This document shows, one piece after another, positions 46,465-57,321 of a stretch of DNA of 64,000 nucleotides. The stretch covers positions 130,923,657-130,987,656 of the forward strand of contig CM051459.1 in assembly GCA_028095005.1 (NCBI GenBank), given 5' to 3'. This DNA comes from Rhynchospora pubera. Taxonomy: Eukaryota > Streptophyta > Magnoliopsida > Poales > Cyperaceae. How positions within the stretch are numbered: position 1 is the first letter of the stretch; every line of letters begins with the position of its first letter. The position numbers and the translations under genes are program-made. The notes under the pieces are model-generated. The model was not told the origin of the DNA. It ran no database searches and saw nothing but the letters and a program-made list of their open reading frames with translations.

Positions 46465-48177
46465 TTAGTAGGGAGGAGGGAGGCTCCTAGAGGAAGAGCC
46501 TTGGTTGAAACCACCATCGTAGCTTGGGAAAATGCCAAAGAAATCTCCTTGCTGCTCCTGCTGCTGCTGCTCCCCTCCTTGGTTGCCCAGAGATGGATAG
46601 TAGCTTGGGTCGGAATTTGCAGGGCGCCATCGTCCCTCAAAAGGTGGTGGCATGGACTGCTGTGGCGGCTCTAGAACTTGTCCTCCAAGATATGGGTAAA
46701 ACCCATAGTCGGAGTGAGCGGAGAAGGTTTGCCGTGGAGAAGGAGGAAGCGGTGATGCTTGGCTATGAACCGATTGGGCTCCCGGGCTCATGATCGGATC
46801 TTCATCATCACGTGGCCAATACCCTCGTTGCAAATAGAAGCGACTCTCAAATGCCATGTCATAGGCCATGCTAACCTGCCTATTCAAACGATCAAGCTTC
46901 TTGGTGCAATCGGCCATGCCCTTGCGCATCTCATCCCGTGTGTCCAAGTGAAGTTGAGTGAGGTTGTCCACCATTTGGATGAGATTGTTGGCCCATTGTG
47001 GTTGTGGCTCACTCCCTTGAGGAAAGGGTACACGTGGTGGCGAGTTAGGCCTTGTTGATGGCCCCGCTTCATCGGTTTCCATGGGGATGATCCTAGGGAT
47101 TGGGTGTTGCAATTCCTCCGCTGTCCTAGGAGTCACATAATCATGAGGAATTAGCCAAGAGAGAGAGTTAGAGAGATCTACCCGGTGAGGATATGGAAGA
47201 AAGAAGTTGCTCCCCTTGTCACGCACCCACAAATATCGCTCGGATATGTCCCGGCTCTCGCGGAAAATTTGCAAGAAGCGAGCGGCTCGGAACCTATCAT
47301 CATCATAGACCATGTAGCCGGTGCAAAAGGTTTGCTCGGGTAAAGGTAGGCCCATGCGCTTGGCTAGGATTGTAACAAAGGAGCCCATAGTGATTTTGCC
47401 CCTAGCGTTTTCCATATCCCTTTGATAAATCCAATGTTTCACCATTAACTTGATCCAATCCAATTTAGGGGGTTCGGGTTGAAGTACGTGCCATAGGATG
47501 CCAATCTCCTTGTCATTGGTGATATTCACCGTCTCCCCTCGTGCAAAAATTGTAGAGGCAATGGCACGAAGAACGATTCGAAGGGTAGGGTGCTGCACAT
47601 GCCTAGATTGAAGCCTACCCCCAGTTGTGCCTGTGAGCCTTTCCCACACTTGCCTCCCGAAAACTTCATCATTAGGGTCCCTTGTCCAAGTAATCTCCTC
47701 CACCTCCCCTCTTTCTAACTTGAAAACCACGGACAAGTCATCAAGCCATGCCTTATGAGTGTTATTCCCAAGCCGGAACCAAATGTAATCCCGGCCATCT
47801 TGTTCCATGAGTCGAAGAGAAGAGAGAAACTCTTGGGTGTAGACTTGGTATGCCTTCTCTCGGAATTCCCAAAAGGCGGGGGTAATACCGGCATTGCTCG
47901 TGATCTCCAAAAATTGCTCCGCTACCCCAAAGGTTTCTAATGTCTCCATATCCATGAACCTCGTGTGCTCAAAGATTCTATCCCTCATCCTTAGATAGTT
48001 CTCAAACATATAGTTCCAAGGCATTTGAAAGTTGGCATCCCTTTCAAACGGTGCTGCCGCGGGGTTACGGACCAAGTCCGGGTCCATCTCAGGCCCAATA
48101 GGGTGCTGCTGGGGTTGAGAAGAAGAAGCAGCGGCTGCTAGGCGTGCACTGGCACGGGTTCTTGGTTTGGGCGCCAT
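46465..48177 (-). CDS. Athila-type ORF downstream of integrase
   Basis: An uninterrupted 570-residue frame in the place where Athila/Calypso elements carry their so-called env-like ORF. Residues about 45-330 resemble the ATHILA ORF-1 protein family: HPTLRIVLRAIASTIFARGE, then GILWHVLQ, ARGKITMGSFVTILAKRMGL and SRDISERYLWVRD. There is no signal peptide or convincing membrane helix, so an envelope role is not supported by the sequence. The C-terminal third is proline/glutamine-rich with a short coiled-coil-like stretch (DNLTQLHLDTRDEMRKGMAD). It is the only intact long frame in the element. Function unknown. Confidence 0.75.
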   Translation of the reverse strand: MAPKPRTRASARLAAAASSSQPQQHPIGPEMDPDLVRNPAAAPFERDANFQMPWNYMFENYLRMRDRIFEHTRFMDMETLETFGVAEQFLEITSNAGITPAFWEFREKAYQVYTQEFLSSLRLMEQDGRDYIWFRLGNNTHKAWLDDLSVVFKLERGEVEEITWTRDPNDEVFGRQVWERLTGTTGGRLQSRHVQHPTLRIVLRAIASTIFARGETVNITNDKEIGILWHVLQPEPPKLDWIKLMVKHWIYQRDMENARGKITMGSFVTILAKRMGLPLPEQTFCTGYMVYDDDRFRAARFLQIFRESRDISERYLWVRDKGSNFFLPYPHRVDLSNSLSWLIPHDYVTPRTAEELQHPIPRIIPMETDEAGPSTRPNSPPRVPFPQGSEPQPQWANNLIQMVDNLTQLHLDTRDEMRKGMADCTKKLDRLNRQVSMAYDMAFESRFYLQRGYWPRDDEDPIMSPGAQSVHSQASPLPPSPRQTFSAHSDYGFYPYLGGQVLEPPQQSMPPPFEGRWRPANSDPSYYPSLGNQGGEQQQQEQQGDFFGIFPSYDGGFNQGSSSRSLPPPY

Positions 48178-49810
48178 GGGTAAGGGACAAGAGGTGAGGT
48201 GTATGCAAAGTTTGGGATGCTCTGGTCGAACCGAACAGATGGCCGTTCGAACCGAACAGAGTGGGTTGACAGAGGGTTTGCGCTAGAGGTTGTGCTCTGG
48301 TCGATCCGACCAAGGTCCTGTTCGACCTGACCAGAGAGGGGAAAATGCTGGTTCTGACAGATACTGGTACGGGTCGACCAGTTTCACTGTTTTACCCCCA
48401 AAATATCTGGTACCACCTTGTTAATTCCTCAACCAAACAAATTTAAGTTTCAAATGAACAAAATAGAGGGAAAAAGGAGCAATTGGACCTTTGTAAACCC
48501 CGATGTTGCGAAAAAAAACGGTTGTTTGGAACGGGGCAGCAGCAATTAGTGGTCGTAGGCACTCCTTGGGACTTTGTGGCGCAAGAGAAGTGTGCAAGGG
48601 TGCTTGGGAAGAAGAAAGAATGCAAGAGAAGCCGGAGTCGCGCCTAGCGATGACGGAATGGTCCCGTGGTGGTGTCCTTTCGGCAAAACCTAACTTGAGT
48701 CCTTCAAGTGTGCAATTAGGGCAAGGAGAGGGCCCTGGAGTACTTCCCCACGAGAGAAATTGAGAGAATGGCAAAATCGCTTGAAACCTCGTGGAGCGTG
48801 CCTTGAAAAACCCGTCGCGAAGGAACTTCAATAGCAAAAACTAAGGACAGTAGTGAGAAGAGAATAGAGAGGAGAGCAATTTGGGCTTTAGATCTCTTAA
48901 AATGGTGGAGAATTGAGGAAGTTGAGATTTGGGAGGGTTGGTTCGGTTTGGAGAAGAAGAGAACGAGAGAGAGAGAGGAAAAGTGGGTCGAGTGGGAGAG
49001 GGAGGAAGAAAGGGGGCGGTTTTGAACATTTAATGGGTTTAACGGGTTTGGGTCGAGTTTAATGGGCAAAGGGTCCATTGTAACGGCTAATTGCGCCTCA
49101 AGGGGCGTCTCCCACGCACTTGAATGGAGGCGTCCCTTCAGGCAACGATAAAGGCGCCCTTTCAGAAAATGGAGGCGTCCATTGAAGCATAATGGGCCCT
49201 GCATAATAAAACCAAACAATCAGCCCAAAAACCAATTAAATAGGCCCAATTTTATGCTCTGGTCGATCTGACCAGGCCACTGGTCGATCCGAACAGCGAC
49301 CCAGTATGGCCCCCCTTGCACTACTCCTGTCAGTCGAGTCGACCACCAGTCTGTTCGATTCGAACAGATTCGATCCTTGCATCAGTATCCACCCAGCTTC
49401 CGTTCGACTCGACCAGCAGTTTGTTCGACTCGACCAGGAAGTGATTTTCACTGATTCTCATCACTTCATCATGCTATTGTACTCCTTTGTTCTCTTGCTT
49501 CGTCCAGGATGGCATCGCTCCATTGCTTTAGATGTTGTGCAGTCCATATGAGGTCGATCGGGGTTAGTCGGCTCACGTAACCCAAGGTACTCTAGCATGG
49601 AATGCATCTTCTTTCGTTTGTTCCTCAAAATTTTCCTACAAACAAACAAACACAAACATCAAATTCTATTTTTGTTATTTTCTGTTTTTCTATTTTTTTT
49701 GTGATTTTTTTTATTCTATTTAATTAAAATAAAAGAGAGAAGAGTTGAGAAATCCTTGGGTTGCCTCCCAAGAAGCGCTTGTTTTCGGTCCCTAGCTTGA
49801 CCATGCCATT
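48178..49810 (-). other. Athila element spacer between integrase and the extra ORF
   Basis: No convincing coding frame; open frames on both strands lack motifs. Palindrome pairs at 48222/48243, 48297/48318, 49259/49280, 49330/49351 and 49401/49422 are all at exactly 21 bp. A GGCGTC/GACGCC-containing block at 49085-49190 also repeats. This is probably the leader or intron of the downstream ORF transcript. Confidence 0.65.
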
Positions 49811-51040
49811 CTAGCTTTCGCGTGGGATTGGCTCGCCTAGCTTGATGGCTTGAATCTCTTCTTGCACCTCACTGGCGATATAATGCTTCAAGCGTTGACC
49901 GTTAACCTTGAATGGCTCCGAGTCTTTGTCGCAAATGTCAATGGCACCAAAGGGGTAAACCTTGACGACTCGGAAAGGGCCGGACCATCTTGACTTTAAC
50001 TTGCCCGGAAAAAGCTTGAGCCTTGAGTTGAATAGTAGCACTGAATCCCCTTCCTTGAATTCTCTCCTTGAGATCCTCCTATCATGCACAAATTTCGTCT
50101 TCTCTTTGTACAATTTGGCACTTTCATATGAGTTTAGGCGTATCTCATCCAACTCATGTAAGTCAAGTATGCGCTTTTCACCCGCCTTGAGGAGATCCAT
50201 GTTGATTGCTCGGGTTGCCCAATATGCTTTGTGTTCTATTTCAACCGGGAGATGACACGGCTTCCCATAGATAAGCTTGAAGGGACTCATGCCAATGGGG
50301 GTCTTGAAGGCGGTGCGATAGGCCCACAATGCATCATCAAGCTTGTTTGCCCAATCTTTACGGGTTCGAGCGACCGTCTTCTCCAAAATACTCTTGATCT
50401 CCCTGTTAGACACCTCCACTTGACCACTTGTTTGAGGATGATAAGGGGTTGCTACCTTATGAATCACTCCATGCTTTTTCAAGAGGTTATCAAAGTGTTT
50501 TCCACCATCGCTAATTACCGATCTAGGCACCCCAAATCGTGGGAAAATCACTTTTGAAAAGAGTCTAATCACTGAATTGGAATCCGCGGACTTGCATGGA
50601 ATTGCCTCTACCCATTTAGAGACATAGTCGACGGCAACCAAGATATATTCATAACCATGGGAACTAGGGAACGGTCCCATAAAATCAATTCCCCATACAT
50701 CAAAAATTTCAACCTCAAGAATCGGGTTAAGGGCCATCTCATTCCTCTTTGAAATATTGCCCGTTCTTTGACATTGATCACACGTCATAACAAAAGATCG
50801 TGCATCCTTAAAGAGAGAGGGCCAATAAAAGCCGGATTGGAGTACCTTGGCGGCTGTTTTGGAGAATGAGGCATGCCCACCATAGGCCGATGAATGACAA
50901 CTCGCTAGGATCGCCTTAACTTCATCGTATGGGACACATCTCCTATAAATGCCATCGATCCCAAGCTTAAAGAGGTACGGCTCATCCCAAAAGTAGTACT
51001 TGGCATCCGTCTTGAGCTTCTTCTTCTCTTGCCAACTCAT
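49811..51040 (-). pseudogene. Athila integrase segment of pol
   Basis: 409 residues open. Visible: YYFWDEPYLFK, the HHCC zinc finger (CHSSAYGGH to CDQCQRT), DDE core elements WGIDFMGPF, ISDGGKHFDN and HPQTSGQVEVSNREIK, then the C-terminal GPF/GxP-type region (KSRWSGPFRVVKVYP). It is separated from RNase H upstream by a TAA at about 51068-51070, so integrase is not translated as part of the polyprotein. Confidence 0.88.
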
Positions 51041-51067
51041 TTCGGGAGGTAGGGCACCACTTGCAAG

Positions 51068-51424
51068 TTAATTGGCTAGATCAGCGTACCATGGGTGCTG
51101 ATTCTGTGCCAACTTTCTGATCATTCGGGGCTCTGGTCGACTCGAACCAGCATCTGGTCGGTTCGACCAATGCTCTATGGACAGCATTTCGTGGGCCAGG
51201 TCAAGCCAGAACTGGTCCTGCTCAGCTGGTCGGATCAACCAAGGTGGTGTTCGGTCCGAACAGGCATCGATTTTCATCAATTTCTCATATGGGAAGGAGT
51301 CATCAATGGGGAGTTTAGCATCTTGACCTTCCTCCCAGTGCAACCTTGACAAATGGTCTGCAACGGAGTTCTCTGTGCCCTTTTTATCTCTAATCTCAAG
51401 GTCAAATTCTTGAAGGAGATGCAC
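51068..51424 (-). pseudogene. RNase H end and RNase H-integrase linker
   Basis: It opens with QEFDLEIRDKKGTENSVADH, the conserved end of gypsy RNase H, followed by a linker built largely of palindrome-derived codons. Pairs at 51134/51155 and 51226/51247 are 21 bp apart; the first unit has a one-base insertion compensated in the spacer. The segment is bounded by a TAG upstream (near 51428) and a TAA downstream. Confidence 0.8.
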
Positions 51425-52681
51425 CTATCGTATGAGACGCGGCTTGGCATCTTTCTTACTCAAAAGGTATCTAATGGCCGCATGATCGGTGTAGACAATC
51501 ACCTTAGACCCCACTAAGTAAGGTCGGAATTTGTCTAGAGCAAAAACAATTGCGAGGAGTTCCTTCTCGGTGGTTGTGTAATTTGCTTGAGCCGGGTCTA
51601 ACACCTTGCTTGCATAGTAGATGGCGACCGGCTTCTTGTCCTTCTTTTGCCCAAGCACCACTCCAATCGCGAAGTCGCTCGCATCACACATGAGCTCAAA
51701 CGGTTGGGACCAATCGGGCGGTTGCAAGATCGGGGCAGAGACAAGGGCTTGCTTCAACCTGTGAAACGCATTCAAACAATCCTCATCAATAATAAAATCA
51801 TTGTCTTTAACAAGAAGATTACTTAATGGTTTAGCAATTTTAGAGAAATCTTTAATGAATCGGCGGTAGAATCCGGCATGGCCTAAGAAGCTTCGCACGT
51901 CCTTGACATTGTTTGGCACTCCAAGCTTCTCGATCACCTCGATTTTCGCCTTGTCAACTTCGATCCCTTGAGATGTCACCACATGCCCTAGTACCACACA
52001 TTTTTGCACCATAAAATGACATTTCTCCCAATTCAAAACTAGATTAACCTCCTCGCATCTCTGCAAGACTTTAGACAAGTTAGCAAGACAAGAATCAAAA
52101 CTGGTACCATACACAGAGAAATCATCCATAAACACTTCCATTTCTTTTTCAATAAAATCAGAGAAAATTGCCATCATAGCACGTTGGAAGGTTGCGGGTG
52201 CATTACAAAGACCAAAAGGCATTCTTTTGTAGGCATAGGTACCATATGGGCAAGTGAAAGTGGTCTTTTCTTGGTCATTTGGATGGATTGGTATTTGAAA
52301 GAAGCCCGAATAACCGTCTAAATAACAAAAATACGAGTGATTAGCTAATCTTTCAAGCATTTGGTCAACAAAAGGAAGAGGAAAATGGTCCTTGCGAGTC
52401 GCCGCATTGAGCTTGCGGTAATCGATGCACATCCTCCATCCGGTTGCTACGCGGGTTTGAATCATCTCGCCTTTATCATTCTTGACCACCGTTGTGCCTC
52501 CTTTCTTTGGGACTACATGGACCGGGCTCACCCACTTGCTATCGGAGATTGCATAGATGATACCCGCATCGAGGAGCTTGAGAATCTCCTTCTTGACCAC
52601 CTCTTTGAGGTTGGGATTGAGTCGCCTTTGTGCCTCTCGAGTCGGCTTATGATCATCTCCATGAGAATTCGATGTGTGCAA
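51425..52681 (-). pseudogene. Athila reverse transcriptase and RNase H segment
   Basis: 418 residues. Visible: KWVSPVHVVPKKGG, WRMCIDYRKLN, FQIPIHPNDQEKTTFTCPYG, YKRMPFGLCNAPATFQRAM, the catalytic FMDD box, GHVVTSQGIEVDKAK and RNase H start FELMCDASDFAIGVVLGQ. A frame change near 52655-52665 separates it from upstream coding, and a TAG in place of Trp ends it at 51425-51430. Confidence 0.9.
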
Positions 52682-53607
52682 AACGAGGGGTCAATGCCCT
52701 TCAAGTCCTCAATCGAATAACCAATTGCACCTCTATAGGCTCTTAGCTCCATTAAAAGCTTCTCCGTTTGGCCTGTATCTAGCTCTGAATTAACAATAAC
52801 TGGGTATGTTTGACTTGGGCCAAGAAATTCGTACCTTAACGATGCGGGAAGAGGTTTTAACTCGACTGCTGGAGGCTCTGGTCGACTCGGACAGGTGCTG
52901 GTCGGATCGAACAGGTTGCCAGATTGGGCTTCCATGGCTGGTCGAGCCTCTGGTCGACTCGAACAGGCATCTGTTCGGATCGAACAGGTGGTCGAACAGG
53001 CCCTGTTGAGAGTGGCGTTGCCCTCTTCCTCGACTTCAATGGTCTCTTCAACCCCTATTGCCTCTTGCATGTCACATAGGAAGGCTTGGTAAGTTTCTAG
53101 AGCTGTTTGGTACTGGTCCTCAAGAGACTCTTCAATTTCGGGCATCTCTTGGAACATGAAACAAGTTTTCGCGGGGTCGGGGCATTTCATGGCATGATCT
53201 ATTGAAAATAGGAGGCGCTCCCCCCCCAACTCTGACCAAAATTGTCCCTTCCAGGGCATCCATGGGCAATTGGGCACGTGGGCACGTGACCAAAATTGTC
53301 CCAGCTCTTTCAAGAATTTGGCATAAATGGGCACGTGGGCAATTGCGTCGGTGAAAGGAATTGTAATTTGTATTTGCTTGAGTATCTCCCAAAAGATTCT
53401 AAACTGAGCGTCTTCTTTGGATTTTACCAAGCGCTGAGGGAAAGGTACCGGAGGTTGGTAAGCAGGCACTGGTGGTTCAGCACTGCTTTTATCCTTAGGT
53501 TGTGCCTTTTTAGCCTCCTGGTCGGACCGAACGGTGGTCTGGTCGACCCGAACAGGCTCCTGGACTTCCATATGGCCTTGTGCTGCTTGGTCAGGCTCTA
53601 CTATGGG
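52528..53607 (-). pseudogene. Linker between gag and RT with the protease missing
   Basis: A 347-residue frame starts in the pre-protease region (PFPQRLVKSKEDAQF, QITIPFTDAIAHVPIYAKF). It then jumps to post-protease sequence (ERLLFSIDHAMKCPDPAKTC) and the pre-RT region (AIGYSIEDLKGIDPSFCTHR). No D-S/T-G protease box in a protease context was found; the DTG at NSELDTGQ is in the pre-RT region. A 16-bp direct repeat, TGACCAAAATTGTCCC (53233-53248 and 53287-53302), and scrambled GGGCACGTGGGC pieces mark the junction. Palindrome pairs at 52878/52898 and 52950/52971 (spacings 20 and 21) and 53518/53539. Confidence 0.75.
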
Positions 53608-54093
53608 CTAGTCGGATCGAACAGGGGGCTGGTCGGATCGAACAGGGGGCCGGTCGATCTGACCAGAGAACTGGTGTTGCTCGTCAGCCGACATAGGAGG
53701 GTCTTGATACTCTCGTCCGCTCCTTAAGACGTGCACGGCTTTGATTTCAGCATTTGGGTTTACTAGAGGCTGCCCTGGAAGCTTCCCTTGAGGTCTAGAA
53801 AATTGTTGCTCCATCATTCGCTCCAGGCGCTGCAAGGAAGCGGCACTACCCTTTAACTCATTTGTGGTTGCCTTGAGCTCATCCAACCCCTCGGCCATCA
53901 TCAGGTTGAATTTACCTTGCTGATGCATGAACTCTTGGACAACCGGAGGAACCCCGTCTGTATTATAGACTGATTTCCTAGAAAACGGTCCATTAGAGTT
54001 GTTAGGTTGCTGATCTCGCCTAGGGGGCTGCTGATTCTGTCCCTTGTAATTGTACTTGGTTTGGTAGGGCCGGTCAAGAGTGGATTTTTGCAT
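53608..54093 (-). pseudogene. Athila gag C-terminal segment
   Basis: Continuation of gag in another frame (the shift lies near 54085-54095). Contains QGKFNLMMAEGLDELKATTN and AEIKAVHVLRSGREY, the latter a conserved gypsy motif before protease. It ends in a TAG at 53608-53610 that lies within a palindrome unit: CTGGTCGG has become CTAGTCGG. Three units (53608, 53629, 53650) encode VRSDQPP-type heptads. Confidence 0.8.
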
Positions 54094-55238
54094 TGTATTC
54101 TTTGCTCACCCTCATCCAGTGAATAGCTCCGGTTGAAAATATGCCTCGGGTAATAGGAAGGTTCGCTATTCAGAGAATTCACTTGAGCCATGTCATCATT
54201 GATTTTAGCAAGGGGGCAATCGGGAAATTTATGCCCTTCTTCGCCACAAGCACCACATTCATTTGAGTAGAGATGAGACCCTTGGGTGGATTGATAAGAT
54301 GCTAGCTTGGCTTCCAATTCAGCAATCCTCTCATCTCTAGTAGTGATCTCATGCACTTGGTGCTTCGCATGGCCAGAGCGGCGGGGGTTGGGGATTGGAT
54401 ACCACGTATAGTTCCGTGCGCAATGATCGAGTAGGTCTCGCCCTTGAGTCGCATCAAGCCGTTTGAATGCCCCACCTGAAAGTGAATCAATATTAATTTT
54501 GATATTGTCAAATAGACCGCTATAAAAGTTTTTAATCAAAAGCCAGTCTTGAATGCCATGGTGTGGGCATGAGTTTTTAAGATCCCTAAATCGCTCCCAA
54601 GCATCCCTCATTGTTTCATCATCTTTTTGGGCAAAGTTGTTCAATTCTCTCCTAATTGTATCAGACCTATCAGTTGAGAAGTATCTTTCTAGAAAAACTT
54701 GTGCCATTTGATCCCAAGACCGAATTGAACCCTTTTTCAAAGTCTTATACCATTTGCGGGCACTATCTTTAAGGGTGAAATGAAACAGTAACAGCCTAAT
54801 TGCTTGTTGAGAAACCCCATTAATTTTAATTAAACGTGTGCAATCAATGAAATTTTGTAAATGAGCATGAGGGTCCTCTTTGTCATCTCCGTAGAACGGA
54901 GTCTGTTGGACTAGTGAGACATGATTTGGAGAGATTAGCATGTTGTTGGCCGCGATGTCTGGAATCAACACGGGCCCGCCCACATCTTTGGCATTCGGGG
55001 CTCCGTATTCTCCAAGTGTCCTTTCACGGCCTTGGCCATCCTCATCATCAGAGTTGTGGACGCTAGCCTCGTCCTCTTGGGTCCAGCGGTGACGCTCGTC
55101 TTCTAATTCCCTTCGTTGTCCTGTGAGAGCGTCCCGCTCTGCTGCGAGTTGAGCCTCTCTTTGCTCGAGTTGGAGACGGAGGTTCTCCAGTTCTTGTGTG
55201 CGCTGGGCGATGGCCTCGGGAGTGAGTTGGTCGGCCAT
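53901..55238 (-). pseudogene. Athila gag
   Basis: 445 residues. An N-terminal coiled-coil-like heptad region (residues about 10-55, rich in E, Q, L and R) is followed by the retrotransposon gag core (FYGDDKEDPHAHLQNFIDCT, FHFTLKDSARKWYKTLKKGS, FLERYFSTDRSDTIRREL). A zinc knuckle CGACGEEGHKFPDC lies near residue 335. The ATG at 55236-55238 is about 260 bp from the primer-binding site. The frame is lost before the gag end, so full gag-pol cannot be made. Confidence 0.85.
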
Positions 55239-55268
55239 CGCAGTGTTTTCTTCTCCGTGCTCGGGGTG

Positions 55269-55306
55269 CTGGTCAGATCGAACAGAGTCCTGGTCGGTTC
55301 GAACAG
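55269..55306. repeat. Palindrome pair in the Athila 5' leader
   Basis: Two units start at 55269 and 55290 (21 bp), 31 bp upstream of the gag start, in the untranslated leader. Confidence 0.88.
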
Positions 55307-55498
55307 GACTAAAGGAGGAGAATCTGGCCTCTTCGTTTATTCTTCGGAGAAAATCTTTGATCCTCGGAGGAGGGGACTTCTTCCTTTGTGTATTGCCTGC
55401 CAGTCCTGAAATTTAAGAGAGAAGAAAAAGTACGTGTCAAAAGAAAAAGAAAAGATCTAGTCTCTTAATACTAAGACAAGGATCCAATATCAACACCG

Positions 55499-55516
55499 TC
55501 CCCGGCAACGGCGCCA
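55499..55516 (-). promoter_or_regulatory. Athila primer-binding site (Asp tRNA type)
   Basis: The minus-strand reading TGGCGCCGTTGCCGGGGA begins three bases inside the 5' LTR. It is complementary to the 3' end of plant tRNA-Asp, the primer reported for Athila-type elements. Confidence 0.8.
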
Positions 55517-55519
55517 ATT

Positions 55520-57316
55520 TGATGAAGGCTTAAAACCTAGGAATCAAATAAATTTGTAACCTATAGCTAACCTCACTAATCGTTCAGAATATAGCTTTAG
55601 GGTCGAACCCAAGGGACGGATCTATGAATACCGGACTTGTCTTTTCTTAAAATCTAGATGAAAATATTTTATGGGATTTTGAGTAATTAAATAGTGCTTA
55701 AATTGTAAATGTTTTTGGTTATTTTTGGACTTGGGATAAAATGTTCAAACAAACTAAAGTAAAATATTAAAGTAAAGTCTTTTTGGGGTCTTAACAGAAT
55801 TTAAGGCGCCTTAGGAATTGGATTTCATCTATGTTTGGCTGTTAAATTAGAAACTTAAAATACTTTCGCATTTTAATTTCTCAATTTAACTACAGTTAAC
55901 CCTCTGGTCAATTCGAACACAAATCTGTTCGATTCGAACAGTGCTCTGTTCAGTTCGACCAGACCTCTGTTCGGTTCGACCAGAGGGCAAAGGTGCGTTG
56001 AGTTTGTCTACTATGTTTACTAATATTTTGAGATAGGTTTAATTGGACGAACCTAGCTAACCTAAACCTCAGCCTTCGCTTGTTGAAACAGATTCTGGTT
56101 TGTTCACAATCTAGCCTATTTAACTTGATTGGTTCACAACTTTTGGTATAGAATTCAATTCGTTAAACCAGTCTATCAGAGTTCTTAGGAGTATTTAGAA
56201 GTCTTTTGTACTAATCTAAAAGTCGCACGTTTGATGCAAACTAATCTCCCCTTTCGGTTCTAAGATTTACTCCAAATACTTAAATCAATTTAGACTTGCT
56301 ATTCCTAACTTAGACTTACTAGATGCAGCTGTTCAACTAGAAGGTAATTAGAGAACTCAACAAGTAATTAACTCAAGCAACTAATTAATTCATAATAAAC
56401 TAGGTCTCAAAACATAGCAATTCATAGCATATCAAACTAACTTCATCCAAACATAGAGTTACTCTCCTAATCCTAAGGCTATAAAAAGGTCTAGCCTAAC
56501 ATAGTATCAAAGCAGACAACAAGAGATAAATAACAATAAAGATACAAGCCCATCGAATCACAAGATAAAAACATAAAGAAATAAAACCAAATACTCCTTA
56601 TGCTTTTGATCACGATCTTCAAGGCGATGGAGTGATGCTAGATGGAGATATCACGTGAAACACTGCTGCCGTCGTTACAAGGATGATGATTCCCAAGGAG
56701 AAGAGAGAAATTGACCCTTAGAAAAGTGGAAGATGGTGTTGAGAAGCGAATCCCCTTTTCTTCAGGCCTCCAGGGTATATATAGATATCCCAGGACGCAA
56801 GGATGGAAGGCTAGGGCACCAGGGCGCAAGAAATTGCCATAACAATCAATTTCCATACAAGAAATACTACCATAAGTGATATGGCGGCAACCTGGTCGGA
56901 TCGAACAGGTGGGCAGTCGAACCGAACAGGAGAGAGAGAAAGCAGCCACGCAAGCACGCCACTGTGAGGTCCAGTCGGATCGAACAGACAGGCAGTCGGA
57001 TCGAACATGAGAGAGAGATGTCGCCTGATAGCCATGAGTCTAGGTCGATTCGAACAGAAATCTGTTTGGGTCGACCAGAAGAGAGAATAAAGCCTCCAAT
57101 GCTAGGAATGAGTCATCTAGCGTGCGTAATACGTCGGGAATCCATCTATACGCTCCAAAGTCATCAGAAATCATCAAAAACCTGTACATAGAAGAGAAGA
57201 AACGACGGCAGAACCAAATCCTGGAAAAACATAGCAATTTATCAAATAATTTATTGGTTTGAGTCTATTTTAAGTGCTAAGTACGGTCCAAATAACAATA
57301 AATATTGACTACGTCA
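55520..57316 (-). repeat. Athila element 5' LTR
   Basis: Same length and layout as the 3' LTR, offset by exactly 12,358 bp. Drives the element from the TATA box at 56775-56784. Differences seen by eye include T/G near 55580, G/A near 56087, T/G near 56229, T/C near 56838 and G/T near 57008. Confidence 0.93.
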
Positions 57317-57321
57317 GGATG

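Larger units (their letters stand above)
43162..57316 (-). mobile_element. Athila-type Ty3/Gypsy retrotransposon, full length 14.2 kb
   Basis: Two 1,797-bp LTRs, 5-bp target duplication GGATG (43157-43161 and 57317-57321), an Asp-tRNA-type primer site, gag, RT/RNase H, integrase, an extra ORF between integrase and the 3' LTR, and a polypurine tract. The extra ORF and primer site fit the Athila lineage. The protease core is missing and several stops and frame changes interrupt gag-pol, so it cannot move alone despite nearly identical LTRs. About 51 copies of a 17-bp quasi-palindrome are distributed along it. Confidence 0.93.

Noticed and set aside
46264..46674. Open frames on the plus strand opposite the Athila extra ORF
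   Set aside because: Antisense shadows of a well-supported minus-strand frame.
43546..57079. Palindrome units read as a CRISPR-like array
   Set aside because: Spacers are only 4 bp, the host is a plant, and the units lie inside a retroelement, including its coding sequence.
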